Assembly: GCF_014649775.1 (NCBI RefSeq)
Contig: NZ_BMTR01000008.1
Span: forward strand, 248,001-312,000
DNA: 64,000 nt
Direction of reading: 5' to 3'
Source: Streptomyces longisporoflavus
Lineage (GTDB): Bacteria > Actinomycetota > Actinomycetes > Streptomycetales > Streptomycetaceae
The translations under genes and the position numbers were made by a program. Shown here piece by piece: positions 31,870 to 40,211 of this stretch (its first letter is position 1; every line of letters begins with the position of its first letter). The notes below the pieces were generated by a model. It was not told the origin of the DNA. It worked only from the letters and a program-made list of their open reading frames with translations, and did not search any database.

Positions 31870-34146
31870 ATGAAACGCCTGCGCGGCCGTACCTCCGGCC
31901 CCCGCACCCCGATCGCCCTCGCGATCCCCGCGCTGCTCGCCGTCGCGTTCCTGCTCCTCCCGCTGCTCGGGATTCTCGTCCGCACCGAATGGGGCGAGCT
32001 CGGCGCCCATCTGACCACCGAGGGAACGACACAGGCGCTGAAGCTGTCCCTCGTCGTCTCCTTCTGGGCGCTGGCCCTCTCCCTGCTGCTCGGGGTACCG
32101 CTGGCCTGGCTCCTCGCCCGCGTCGACTTCCCCGGCAAGGCCGTCGTACGTTCCCTCGTGCTGCTCCCGATGGTCCTGCCGCCCACCGTGGGCGGCGTCG
32201 CCCTGCTGCTCGCCTTCGGGCGGCGCGGGCTGCTCGGGCCGTGGCTGGAGGACACGTTCGGGATCACCCTGCCGTTCCATACGTCGGGCGCGGTGATCGC
32301 GGCGACCTTCGTCGCGATGCCGTTCCTCGTCATCAGCCTGGAAGGCGCGCTCGGCGGACTCAGCCCGCGTTACGAGGAAACCGCGGCGTCCCTGGGCGCC
32401 TCGCCGGTACGGGTTTTCCGCACCGTCACGCTGCCCATGGTCGCCCCCGGGCTCATCGCCGGGGCCGCCCTGACCTGGGCCCGCGCCCTGGGCGAGTTCG
32501 GCGCGACCATCACCTTCGCGGGCAACCTCCCCGGCAGCACTCAGACCCTGCCGCTGCAGGTGTATCTCCTGCTCCAGGACTCCCCCGAGGCCGCGACATC
32601 CGTGTCGCTGCTACTGCTCGCCATCGCCATGGCGGTGCTCGTCGCGCTGCGCGGCCGCTGGATGAGCACTCCCGGCGGCCGACGGGGCAGGCGATCCGGA
32701 GAGCCCCGAGGCGCCAAGCAACTGCCGACCGAGCCGGACGCGCCCCGAGCCACGGAGCCGGAGCCCACCGTGGCCGGCGCGTCCGACGCCGGGACCGCCG
32801 GCGCGGGGGCGGCCGGTGCCAAGCCCACCGTTGCCAGTCCCGCCGATGCCGGGCCAGCCGTGGCCGGGGCGGCCATTGGCGGGTCCGACGTTGCCAAGCC
32901 CACGGTCGCGGGGACCGCCGATGCCGGGTCCACCGGTGCCGAACCCGCCGTGGCCGGGACCGCCAATGCCGAGTCCACCGTTGCCGGGGCCGCCGATGCC
33001 GAGCCCACCAATGCCGGTTCAGACGAACCCGAGCCCCCCAATACCGACCCCGCCGAACTCCCCCAAGCCAAGCCCGCACCGCTCACCCCACCCGCTCCAC
33101 TCACCCCCGACCACTGGTCCCTGCACGCCGTCCTCACCGGCTTCAACCGGCTCACCCTGGACGCCGAACCAGGTACCACCATCGCCGTCGTCGGACCCAA
33201 CGGTGCGGGCAAGACCACGCTTCTGCGCGCGCTTCTCGGTCTCACCCCGCGCGCCCATGCCGAGCTCCGTCTCGGCGGCACGGACGTCACCGGGCTGCCG
33301 CCGCACCGCCGGCACGTCTCCTGGGTGCCGCAGGACGGCGCCCTCTTCCCGCATATGAGCGCACTGGCCAACACGGCGTACGGGCCGCGCGCGCTCGGGG
33401 TTCCGCGTGCCGAGGCCCGGCGCCGCGCGCAGGAGTGGCTCGACCGGCTCGGAGTCGGGCACCTCGCGCACCGCAGGCCGGCCCAGGTGTCCGGCGGTCA
33501 GGCCCAACGGGTGGCGCTGGCAAGGGCGTTGGCCGCCCGCCCCCGGCTGCTCCTGCTCGACGAGCCGCTCGCCTCGCTCGACCAGACGACCCGCGCCCAC
33601 GTACGCCACACCTTGCGCACGCACCTCGACACCTTCGGCGGGGTCTGCCTGATCGTCACGCACGACCCCGTCGAGGCGGTGTCCCTGGCCGACCGTGTTC
33701 TCGTACTGGACGAGGGGCTCGCCCTCCAGGACGAGACACCCGCCGAGGTGACACGGCGCCCCCGCTCCCCCTGGGTGGCCAGGATGCTCGGCCGCAACGC
33801 CTGGCCCGGCGTCGCGGCGCCCGAGGGCCTCGTCCTGCCAGGCGGGGGGACCCTCGTGACCGCCGACCCGCTCCCGCCCGGCACCGAGGCCCTGGCGATC
33901 ATCGCGCCAGAGGCGGTGTCCGTGCACCGCGACAAGCCCACCGGCAGTCCCCGCAACGTCTGGCCCGGCACCATCCGCGAGATCACCGCGAGCGGCAGCC
34001 GCCTGCGCCTCCTGATCACCTCGCGGGAGGCTCCCGACCTGGTGGCCGAGATCACCCCGCAGGCCGCCGCCGAACTAGGCCTCACGGACGGGACGTCGGT
34101 GTGGACCAGCGTGAAGGCGACGGAGACGACGGTCGTGCCGACGTAG
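31870..34146 (+). CDS. modBC: Fused molybdate ABC transporter permease-ATPase (ModB-ModC) with Ala-rich linker
   Basis: The 758-residue protein joins two subunits. Residues 1 to about 275 are ModB (five or six membrane segments, EETAASLGASPVRVF and ALGEFGATITFAGN near the EAA loop). Residues about 415-620 are ModC, with Walker A GPNGAGKTT (near 443), signature VSGGQAQRVALARAL (540) and Walker B LLLLDEPLASLD (562). Residues about 695-755 are a TOBE domain. The linker of about 135 residues is built of degenerate Ala/Gly/Thr/Pro repeats with TVAG and DAG cores. One long frame without a shift spans both halves, so the fusion is real. Confidence 0.93.
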   Translation: MKRLRGRTSGPRTPIALAIPALLAVAFLLLPLLGILVRTEWGELGAHLTTEGTTQALKLSLVVSFWALALSLLLGVPLAWLLARVDFPGKAVVRSLVLLPMVLPPTVGGVALLLAFGRRGLLGPWLEDTFGITLPFHTSGAVIAATFVAMPFLVISLEGALGGLSPRYEETAASLGASPVRVFRTVTLPMVAPGLIAGAALTWARALGEFGATITFAGNLPGSTQTLPLQVYLLLQDSPEAATSVSLLLLAIAMAVLVALRGRWMSTPGGRRGRRSGEPRGAKQLPTEPDAPRATEPEPTVAGASDAGTAGAGAAGAKPTVASPADAGPAVAGAAIGGSDVAKPTVAGTADAGSTGAEPAVAGTANAESTVAGAADAEPTNAGSDEPEPPNTDPAELPQAKPAPLTPPAPLTPDHWSLHAVLTGFNRLTLDAEPGTTIAVVGPNGAGKTTLLRALLGLTPRAHAELRLGGTDVTGLPPHRRHVSWVPQDGALFPHMSALANTAYGPRALGVPRAEARRRAQEWLDRLGVGHLAHRRPAQVSGGQAQRVALARALAARPRLLLLDEPLASLDQTTRAHVRHTLRTHLDTFGGVCLIVTHDPVEAVSLADRVLVLDEGLALQDETPAEVTRRPRSPWVARMLGRNAWPGVAAPEGLVLPGGGTLVTADPLPPGTEALAIIAPEAVSVHRDKPTGSPRNVWPGTIREITASGSRLRLLITSREAPDLVAEITPQAAAELGLTDGTSVWTSVKATETTVVPT
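32758..33060 (+). repeat. In-frame degenerate repeat encoding the ModB-ModC linker
   Basis: Units around GCCGGGACCGCCGATGCCGAG and variants recur about every 30-42 bp, encoding the Ala-rich linker. Codon composition remains that of a real frame, with no stop. Confidence 0.8.
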
Positions 34147-34206
34147 GACGCTCCGGCGCACCACACTTCGCCGGCGGACGGGGACGCCCGCGTCCGAGCG
34201 GCGCCG

Positions 34207-34395
34207 TGCCCACGTCAGCCGCGGCGCCGTGCCCGCGTCAGCCGCGGTGCTGGGCCCGCACCCAAGCGGCGCCGTGCCCGCGCCCGGGCAGTGCTGTGCC
34301 CGCACCCGGCAGTGCTGTGCCCGCGCCCTGGCAGTGCTGTGTCCCGCACCCGGGCGGTGCCGTGCCCCGCACCCAGGCGGCGCCGTGCCCGCGTC
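34207..34395. repeat. Tandem repeats of about 22 bp between modBC and the kinase gene
   Basis: Seven or eight units resembling GTGCCCGCGCCCGGGCAGTG, 21-23 bp long, fill the spacer between convergent modBC and the APH-like gene. The copies vary in length, unlike the 15-bp arrays elsewhere, so they are not translated. They run into the last codons of the kinase gene. Confidence 0.85.
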
Positions 34396-35302
34396 AGCCC
34401 CGGAGCTCGTGATCGGCGAGGACCTCCGCGATCAGGTGCTGGTCGAGTGCCGCCTGCTGCGGGTCGGTGTCGATGTGCTCGGACAGGGTCAGCAGGCACT
34501 TCCACAGCAGCCAGCTGCGGGCCCGCGCCCAAGTGCCCTCGTCCTGGCCGACCGCGCCGCGGAACGCCTCCCGGCTCTCGCCCGAGAACATCCCCCACGC
34601 GATCACCAGATCGCAGGCCGGGTCGCCGACGCCCGAGGTGCCGAAATCGATGACGGCGGTCAGCTTGCCGTCGGCGACCAGCAGGTTGCCGGGGGCGACG
34701 TCGCCGTGGAACCACACGGGCTCCCCGCGCCACTCGGCGGCGAGTGCGGCCTCCCAGACGGCCGCCGCCCTGTCCGTGTCGACGCGGCCCTCAAGGGCGG
34801 CCAGGCACCGCCGGGTCTCCTCGTCGTAGTACGCGGGGGACGCCCCCCGATACCAGCTGTGCTCGCCGGCGAGCGGGCCCCCGGTGGTGTCGCAGCGCTG
34901 GAGGGCGAGGAGGAACTCGGCCACGGAGAGCGCGAACTGGGCCATGTCGTCGATGCGTCCGGCAGCCGCGGTCTCACCGTCGAGCCAGCCGCGCACCGAC
35001 CACGGGAAGGGGTAGCCCTCGCCCGGAGCGCCCTGGCCGAGGATCGGCGGGACGGCGTACGGCAGGGACGGCGCGAGGCGGGGCAGCCACTCGCTCTCCT
35101 TGGCGACCGCGGGGACATAGCCCGCGGCCGTGGGCAGCCGGGCCGTCAGGGTGTCACCGAGGCGGTAGGTCCGGTTGTCCCAGCCGTCGACCTGAACCGG
35201 CCGCACCGGAAGATCGCGCCATTGCGGGAACTGCGCGGCGACCAGACGCTTCACCAGGGCGGCGTCGATCCCCGCACGGCCGTCGGGAGGGGTCGGAACC
35301 AT
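34394..35302 (-). CDS. Aminoglycoside-phosphotransferase-family kinase
   Basis: The 302-residue protein has the APH/choline-kinase fold. The Brenner motif is WFHGDVAPGNLLV (catalytic Asp near residue 199), followed by the metal-binding VIDFGTSGVGDPACDL near 217. The N-lobe lacks an obvious glycine loop, as is usual here. These enzymes phosphorylate small hydroxyl substrates, and many in Streptomyces are not antibiotic-resistance proteins, so no resistance is claimed. ATG 35302 follows a GGTGATGATC stretch; the upstream start at 35338 is also possible. Confidence 0.85.
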   Translation of the reverse strand: MVPTPPDGRAGIDAALVKRLVAAQFPQWRDLPVRPVQVDGWDNRTYRLGDTLTARLPTAAGYVPAVAKESEWLPRLAPSLPYAVPPILGQGAPGEGYPFPWSVRGWLDGETAAAGRIDDMAQFALSVAEFLLALQRCDTTGGPLAGEHSWYRGASPAYYDEETRRCLAALEGRVDTDRAAAVWEAALAAEWRGEPVWFHGDVAPGNLLVADGKLTAVIDFGTSGVGDPACDLVIAWGMFSGESREAFRGAVGQDEGTWARARSWLLWKCLLTLSEHIDTDPQQAALDQHLIAEVLADHELRG

Positions 35303-35430
35303 ACGGGGATCATCACCTTCACCGATCGCTCGCCGCAATCAATTATCTAGTTGTCCAGCGATTGGAACGACTTCAGTCAACAATGATCACAGCCGCCGTG
35401 TCGCCTCGCGCCACCCCTAAGGTCGGCCTC

Positions 35431-36294
35431 ATGGACGCCAGTTCTGTGACCAGGACGGTCTCCGTCACCCGTCTGAACTCCGGGGATCACGCATGCCTCG
35501 GTTTCGACGACGACGAATCGCGCTGGGAACTCCGTGCCGCGTACGCCGACATCGGCCTCTCGCGCGGCGAGCAAGTGATCTTCTTCACCGACCGGGCGAC
35601 CACTCCCGCGCTCGCGGCCGAACACCTCAGTACCGGCGGCTTCCGCCTGGGACCCGCGCTCATGGACGGCCGCCTCGTCGTGGTCGACGACGTTCCCGGC
35701 TACGACCCGGCGGCCGGCTTCGATGCCACCGAACGTTCCCAAGCGTGGGTCGAGCTGACCGACAAGGCCCGGCACGGCGGCTTCTCGGGCATCCGGGTGG
35801 TCGGTGACATGGGCTGGGCCGCCGGACCGGGCGTCGACGTCGATCTCCTGATCGAGTACGAGGCGGGCCTCTCGCCGCTCTTCGCCGGGATCGGATTCAC
35901 CGCCGTCTGCGAGTACGACCTGCGGAAGTTCGACGAAGGCGTCCTCGACCGGATTCACGGCGCACATCCCAAACGGGTACTACGGCGCCTCGGCGCACTG
36001 GAGATCACCCGGGCCGGCGCCGAGCTGCGGATCGCCGGAGACGTCGACCTCGCGACGCGCGAGCAGTTCGACTCGGGGCTCGGGCGCGCCCTGGCCGATC
36101 CCGGCCGGCCTCACGTACTCGACCTGTCCGAGCTGTGCTTCATGGACATACACGGCGCATCGACGCTGATGCGACTCGCGAGCAGGCTCCCCCGTGACCA
36201 CCTCCTCGCGGTCCGCTGCTCACACGTGCAGGACAAAGTGTTACGGCTCTGCGGAGCCTCCGAAGTACCTCAACTCGTCCTGGGCGAAGGGTGA
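35431..36294 (+). CDS. MEDS-STAS protein (putative anti-sigma-factor antagonist with sensor domain)
   Basis: The 287-residue protein begins with a MEDS/DcmR sensory domain (LNSGDHACLGFDDDESRWELRA near residue 15; GEQVIFFTDRATTPA near 50). A C-terminal STAS domain (ELRIAGDVDLATREQF; LDLSELCFMDIHGASTLMRL) follows. The Ser at the phosphorylation site of SpoIIAA-type antagonists (DxxSGxG) is replaced here by MDIHGAST, with Ser two residues later. It is followed after 1 bp by an HATPase protein, so the two form a partner-switching pair. ATG 35431 has AAGG 8 bp upstream; an earlier in-frame ATG exists at 35383. Confidence 0.85.
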   Translation: MDASSVTRTVSVTRLNSGDHACLGFDDDESRWELRAAYADIGLSRGEQVIFFTDRATTPALAAEHLSTGGFRLGPALMDGRLVVVDDVPGYDPAAGFDATERSQAWVELTDKARHGGFSGIRVVGDMGWAAGPGVDVDLLIEYEAGLSPLFAGIGFTAVCEYDLRKFDEGVLDRIHGAHPKRVLRRLGALEITRAGAELRIAGDVDLATREQFDSGLGRALADPGRPHVLDLSELCFMDIHGASTLMRLASRLPRDHLLAVRCSHVQDKVLRLCGASEVPQLVLGEG

Positions 36295-36295
36295 A

Positions 36296-36796
36296 GTGAT
36301 CGTTTCAGTGATCCTCAACCGCGGCATCGGCAACGACGACAACGGCGGTGACCCGGCCCCGCACCGGGAACACGCCAACGACACCCTCGCACTCATCCCC
36401 GCCGGGGCCACCCTCCTCGAACACCCCTTCACCATGTCCGACTTGGCGCGCCTGAGGCTGCTCGTCACCCGTCGCGCCGAGGACGCGGGCCTGTGCGAAC
36501 CCCGGCTCAGCGACTTCGTGCTCGCCGTGCACGAGGTCGCGAGCAATGCCGTCGTGCACGGCGGGGGCAAGGGGCGCCTCCATCTCGCGCTCGCGGAGGC
36601 GGGGTTGCGCTGCGCCATCACGGACAGCGGGCCCGGTCTCAGCTGTCCCGAGCCGTGCGAGTCGGCCAGCCTCCCCGACACGGACGAGGCCGAGAACGGC
36701 CGGGGGCTGTGGCTGGCCCAGGCCCTCGCGGACCGCTGTGAGGTCACGGTCCACGAGAGCGGGACCACGGTCACGCTGGTGGCGTTCCTGTCCTGA
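36296..36796 (+). CDS. HATPase-domain anti-sigma-factor-type kinase
   Basis: The 166-residue protein is a GHKL ATPase of the RsbW/SpoIIAB group: DFVLAVHEVASNAVVHGGG carries the N-box, ITDSGPGLS the G1 box and GRGLWLAQALADRCEV the G2 box. It would bind a sigma factor or the upstream STAS protein and phosphorylate the latter. GTG 36296 follows GAAGGG by 8 bp and starts 1 bp after the MEDS-STAS stop, so the two are co-translated. No sigma-factor gene is nearby. Confidence 0.85.
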   Translation: MIVSVILNRGIGNDDNGGDPAPHREHANDTLALIPAGATLLEHPFTMSDLARLRLLVTRRAEDAGLCEPRLSDFVLAVHEVASNAVVHGGGKGRLHLALAEAGLRCAITDSGPGLSCPEPCESASLPDTDEAENGRGLWLAQALADRCEVTVHESGTTVTLVAFLS

Positions 36797-36810
36797 GCGG
36801 GGCCCGCGCG

Positions 36811-36882
36811 CAGGACGACGGGGGCCACGTCCAACACGTGCAGAACGACGGGGGTCACGTCCAGGACGACGGAGTTACGTCG
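36811..36882. repeat. Three imperfect tandem repeats after the HATPase gene
   Basis: Three units built on CAGGACGACGGGGGCCACGT, 21-30 bp each, lie between the convergent HATPase and LacI genes. No hairpin terminator is seen. Confidence 0.75.
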
Positions 36883-36913
36883 CGACGCGCGGCCGGTGCT
36901 AGCACGATCAGGG

Positions 36914-37966
36914 TCACGCCGAGGCCCGCTCCACCAGCGTCGGCCGGAACACCATCGACAGCGGCGCGTCACCCGGCTGTTTGATGAGGCCGAGGAGCAG
37001 CCTGGCCATCTCGGCGGCCATCTCCTCGACCGGTTGCCGGACCGTCGTCAGAGCGGGCTCGCAGGATCGGGCTGCCTCGCTGTCGTCGAAGCCGACCACG
37101 GCCACGTCCCTCGGCAGCCGCCTGCCCGTGCGCAGCAGCGTCTGCAACGCGCCCTGCGCCATCAGGTCAGATGCGACGAACACGCCGTCCAGGTCCGGGA
37201 CTTCGGCCAGGAGCCGCCGCATCGCCTCCGCGCCCCCCACCCGCGTGAAGTCCGCCTCCGCCCACGGTGCGCCGGTGACGCCGTGCGAGGCAAGGGCGTC
37301 ACGGAAGCCGTCGAGGCGTTCCCGGGCAGCCGGCATGTCCTGCGGCCCCGCGATGGTGCCGATCCTGCGGCGCCCCCCGGAGACAAGCCGGTCGACGGCC
37401 ATCCGCGCCCCCGCCCGCTGGTCCACCTCCACGTACGGCAACGGCACCGTGACCGCCGGGCGCCCGGCCAGTACGGCGGGGAGCCCGGACTCCGCGAGCA
37501 GCCGGGGAAGCGGATCGGAGGCGTGCGAGGAGACGAGCACGGTGCCGTCCACATGCCCCTGGCGCAGATACGAAAGGAACTGCCGCCGCGAGGTGTCGTC
37601 GTCCACCAGCATCAAGACCATCTGCACCCCGGCCGGGCGCAGCACGTCCAGGAGCCCGCCGACCACCCGCCCGAAGTGCGGATCGGTGAACATCCGGCCC
37701 ACGAACGGTGCCGCGACCGGCCGCCGCTCCTGCTCGGAGACCACCAGGGCGATGGAGTCGGTGCGCTGGGTCACCAGGGAGCGGGCCGCCTGGTTGGGCA
37801 CGTATCCGGTGGCCTCGACGGCCTCCTCCACCTTGCGGCGCAGCTCCGGGTCGACGGTGGGCGCGCCGTTCACGACACGGGAGACGGTGGCGCGTGACAC
37901 CCCCGCCGTCCGGGCCACGTCCTCCAGGGTCACGGGGCGGGCGGGGCGCAGGGCGTCGGGAGTCAC
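36914..37966 (-). CDS. LacI-family regulator of the beta-glucan locus (CebR-like)
   Basis: The 350-residue LacI/GalR protein has its helix-turn-helix in VTLEDVARTAGVSRATVSRV and the hinge region with VPNQAARSLV near residue 60. The periplasmic-binding-protein domain (RIGTIAGPQDMPAARERLDG; DVAVVGFDDSEAARSCEP) would bind a sugar inducer. It is divergent from a secreted beta-helix protein and GH16 glucanase, with a perfect LacI-type palindrome at 38207 just downstream of their promoter. A beta-1,3-gluco-oligosaccharide inducer is inferred. Start GTG 37966. Confidence 0.88.
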   Translation of the reverse strand: MTPDALRPARPVTLEDVARTAGVSRATVSRVVNGAPTVDPELRRKVEEAVEATGYVPNQAARSLVTQRTDSIALVVSEQERRPVAAPFVGRMFTDPHFGRVVGGLLDVLRPAGVQMVLMLVDDDTSRRQFLSYLRQGHVDGTVLVSSHASDPLPRLLAESGLPAVLAGRPAVTVPLPYVEVDQRAGARMAVDRLVSGGRRRIGTIAGPQDMPAARERLDGFRDALASHGVTGAPWAEADFTRVGGAEAMRRLLAEVPDLDGVFVASDLMAQGALQTLLRTGRRLPRDVAVVGFDDSEAARSCEPALTTVRQPVEEMAAEMARLLLGLIKQPGDAPLSMVFRPTLVERASA

Positions 37967-38349
37967 GGTGTCTTTATAGCAACCGGCTGGGCGGGTGTTC
38001 GGGTCTCTTTGCCTGGTCGGTGACCAAATGCGGGACGCGCCGACGCGGGCGGCACGCGTCCCACCCTGGTGGACATTTCCCCCACGTACGAGCTATTGGC
38101 GCCAACTTGCCCACACGGGCACCTAGTTGACTTCTCTCCGCCCAGTCAGTGCGACATCGTGCGCACCCCCTTGACGCGACTTGTCGCAGACACAACTATC
38201 CAACGCGAGAGAGCGCTCTCTCAGCGATCAACGTTCATGTTCTGAACGCAAACCGAACGCATACGGCACCGCTGTGCCCACCCCCTTTACCCACCCGCCC
38301 CACGCACCCCCAGCTGTGCCGACCCCCCCTCCTGACAGGAAGACTCCCC
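37967..38349. other. Divergent intergenic region of the glucan locus
   Basis: This 383-bp spacer contains the promoter and LacI operator at 38171-38222. Between 37970 and 38160 I see no clear motif, repeat or gene. From 38223 to 38349 there is a pyrimidine-rich leader ending with CAGGAAGACTCCCC before the ATG. Confidence 0.7.
38171..38222 (+). promoter_or_regulatory. Promoter with LacI-family operator for the secreted glucan genes
   Basis: A -35 TTGACG (38171-38176) and a -10 AACTAT (38194-38199) are 17 bp apart. The perfect 16-bp palindrome GAGAGAGCGCTCTCTC (38207-38222) starts at the predicted transcription start. Its GAGCGCTC core is that of CebR-type operators, so repression by the divergent LacI protein is likely. 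Confidence 0.7.
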
Positions 38350-40164
38350 ATGTCTGAGCACACGCCCAAGCCCGGCACCGGATCCACCCTCTCCCGCCGC
38401 GCCGCCCTCGCCGCGGCGCTCGCGGTTCCGGCCACCGGGATGCTCGCCTCCCACGCGGTCGCCGCCCCCGACGCGCCCCCGGCGCAGGCCCCCGCCGCCC
38501 GCGGACCCCAGCCGGCGAACGCCGCCGCCCCTGACTTCGGACCGAACGTCATCATCTTCGACCCCTCCACCGGGGGCATCCAGGCGAAGCTCGACGAGGT
38601 CTTCAAGAAGCAGGAGTCCGCGCAGTTCGGCAGGGCCCGTTACGCGCTGCTCTTCAAGCCCGGCACCTACGGCGGCCTCAACGCCCAGATCGGCTTCTAC
38701 ACCTCGATCATGGGCCTTGGCCTGTCCCCCGACGACACGCACTTCAACGGGGACGTCACCGTCGACGCGGGCTGGTTCAACGGCAACGCCACGCAGAACT
38801 TCTGGCGCTCGGCGGAGAATCTCTCCCTCTCGCCGGTCAGCGGCGCCAACCGCTGGGCGGTCTCCCAGGCCGCGCCGTTCCGCCGTATGCACATCCGCGG
38901 CGACCTGAACCTCGCCCCCAACGGCTACGGCTGGGCCAGCGGCGGCTACATCGCCGACAGCCGGATCGACGGGACCGTACAGCCGTACTCGCAGCAGCAG
39001 TGGTACACCCGGGACAGTTCGATCGGCGGCTGGCTGAACGCGGTGTGGAACATGGTCTTCTCCGGCGTCGAGGGCGCCCCCGGCGACTCCTTCCCCAACC
39101 CGCCCTACACGACCCTGAACAACACCCCGTACTCCCGCGAGAAGCCCTTCCTCTACCTCGACGGCGGCGAGTACAAGGTCTTCCTGCCCGCCCTGCGCAC
39201 CAACGCGCGCGGCACCAGCTGGGGCCACGGCACCCCGCAGGGACAGTCCCTGTCCCTCTCCGCCTTCTACGTAGCCAAGGAGGGCGACAGCGCGGCCACC
39301 CTGAACGCCGCGCTCGACCGCGGGCTGCACCTCCTGCTCACCCCCGGCATCTACCGCCTCGACCGGCCGATCCAGGTCAAGAAGGCCAACACCGTCGTCC
39401 TCGGCATCGGCTACGCCACCCTCATACCGGACAACGGCGTCACCGCGGTGAAGACCGCCGACGTGGACGGCGTGCGGCTGGCCGGATTCCTCGTCGACGC
39501 GGGGCCGCAGAACTCCAGGACGCTCGTCGAGGTCGGCCCCTCGGGTGCGGGCGCCTCGCACGTCGGCAACCCGACCACCGTGCAGGACGTGTTCATCCGT
39601 ATCGGCGGAGCGGGCGCGGGCAAGGCGACCACCAGCCTGGTGGTCAACAGCCGCCACACCATCGTCGACCACACCTGGGTCTGGCGCGCGGACCACGGCG
39701 ACGGTGTCGGCTGGGAGACCAACCGGGCCGACTACGGCGTGGTCGTCAACGGCGCCGACGTGCTCGCCACGGGCCTGTTCGTGGAGCACTTCAACAAGTA
39801 CGACGTGCAGTGGAACGGCGAGCGCGGGCGCACGATCTTCTACCAGAACGAGAAGGCGTACGACGCCCCCAACCAGGCCGCCATCCAGAACGGCAGCATC
39901 CGGGGCTACGCCGCCTACAAGGTCGCCGACTCCGTCAACACACACGAGGCATGGGGACTCGGCAGCTACTGCTATTACAACGTCGCCCCGTCCATCGTGC
40001 AGGAGCACGGATTCCAGGCCCCGAACAAGTCCGGCGTGAAGTTCCACCACCTGCTCGTCGTCTCGCTCGGCGGCAAGGGGCAGTACGCACACGTCATCAA
40101 CTCGACGGGCAACCCCACTTCGGGCTCCGACACGGTGCCGTCCCAGGTGGTCCAGTACCCCTGA
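38350..40164 (+). CDS. Tat-exported parallel beta-helix protein (GH55-like; often annotated adenylyl cyclase)
   Basis: This 604-residue protein has a Tat signal (SRRAALAAALAVPATGML, cleavage after SHAVAA). The mature part has repeated short strands typical of a right-handed beta-helix (FDPSTGGIQAKLDEVFKKQE; YALLFKPGTYGGLNAQIGFY; TVVLGIGYATLIPDNGV; VDHTWVWRADHGDGVGWE). Similar Streptomyces proteins are labelled adenylyl cyclase, but no cyclase motif is visible. The fold and the GH16 neighbour make a GH55-like exo-beta-1,3-glucanase or glucan-binding role more likely. It is first in the LacI-controlled unit, 47 bp ahead of the GH16 gene. Confidence 0.75.
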   Translation: MSEHTPKPGTGSTLSRRAALAAALAVPATGMLASHAVAAPDAPPAQAPAARGPQPANAAAPDFGPNVIIFDPSTGGIQAKLDEVFKKQESAQFGRARYALLFKPGTYGGLNAQIGFYTSIMGLGLSPDDTHFNGDVTVDAGWFNGNATQNFWRSAENLSLSPVSGANRWAVSQAAPFRRMHIRGDLNLAPNGYGWASGGYIADSRIDGTVQPYSQQQWYTRDSSIGGWLNAVWNMVFSGVEGAPGDSFPNPPYTTLNNTPYSREKPFLYLDGGEYKVFLPALRTNARGTSWGHGTPQGQSLSLSAFYVAKEGDSAATLNAALDRGLHLLLTPGIYRLDRPIQVKKANTVVLGIGYATLIPDNGVTAVKTADVDGVRLAGFLVDAGPQNSRTLVEVGPSGAGASHVGNPTTVQDVFIRIGGAGAGKATTSLVVNSRHTIVDHTWVWRADHGDGVGWETNRADYGVVVNGADVLATGLFVEHFNKYDVQWNGERGRTIFYQNEKAYDAPNQAAIQNGSIRGYAAYKVADSVNTHEAWGLGSYCYYNVAPSIVQEHGFQAPNKSGVKFHHLLVVSLGGKGQYAHVINSTGNPTSGSDTVPSQVVQYP

Positions 40165-40211
40165 ACCACCCTCCCCCACCAGCCAGTTCACCCACCCGCA
40201 AGGAGAGCAGC

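Noticed and set aside
34394..35302. Aminoglycoside resistance gene
   Set aside because: The kinase fold is clear, but APH-like proteins are numerous in Streptomyces and nothing here indicates an antibiotic substrate.
34744..35430. Rightward N-terminal extension of the MEDS-STAS frame
   Set aside because: It is antisense to the APH-like kinase and Arg/Pro-rich. The MEDS domain begins after ATG 35431.
38350..40164. Adenylyl cyclase
   Set aside because: Similar proteins carry this label, but no cyclase catalytic motif is visible and the sequence looks like a secreted beta-helix.
39000..40211. Rightward extension of the GH16 frame into the beta-helix gene
   Set aside because: It is a shadow frame in another phase. 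The signal peptide and ribosome-binding site mark ATG 40212.
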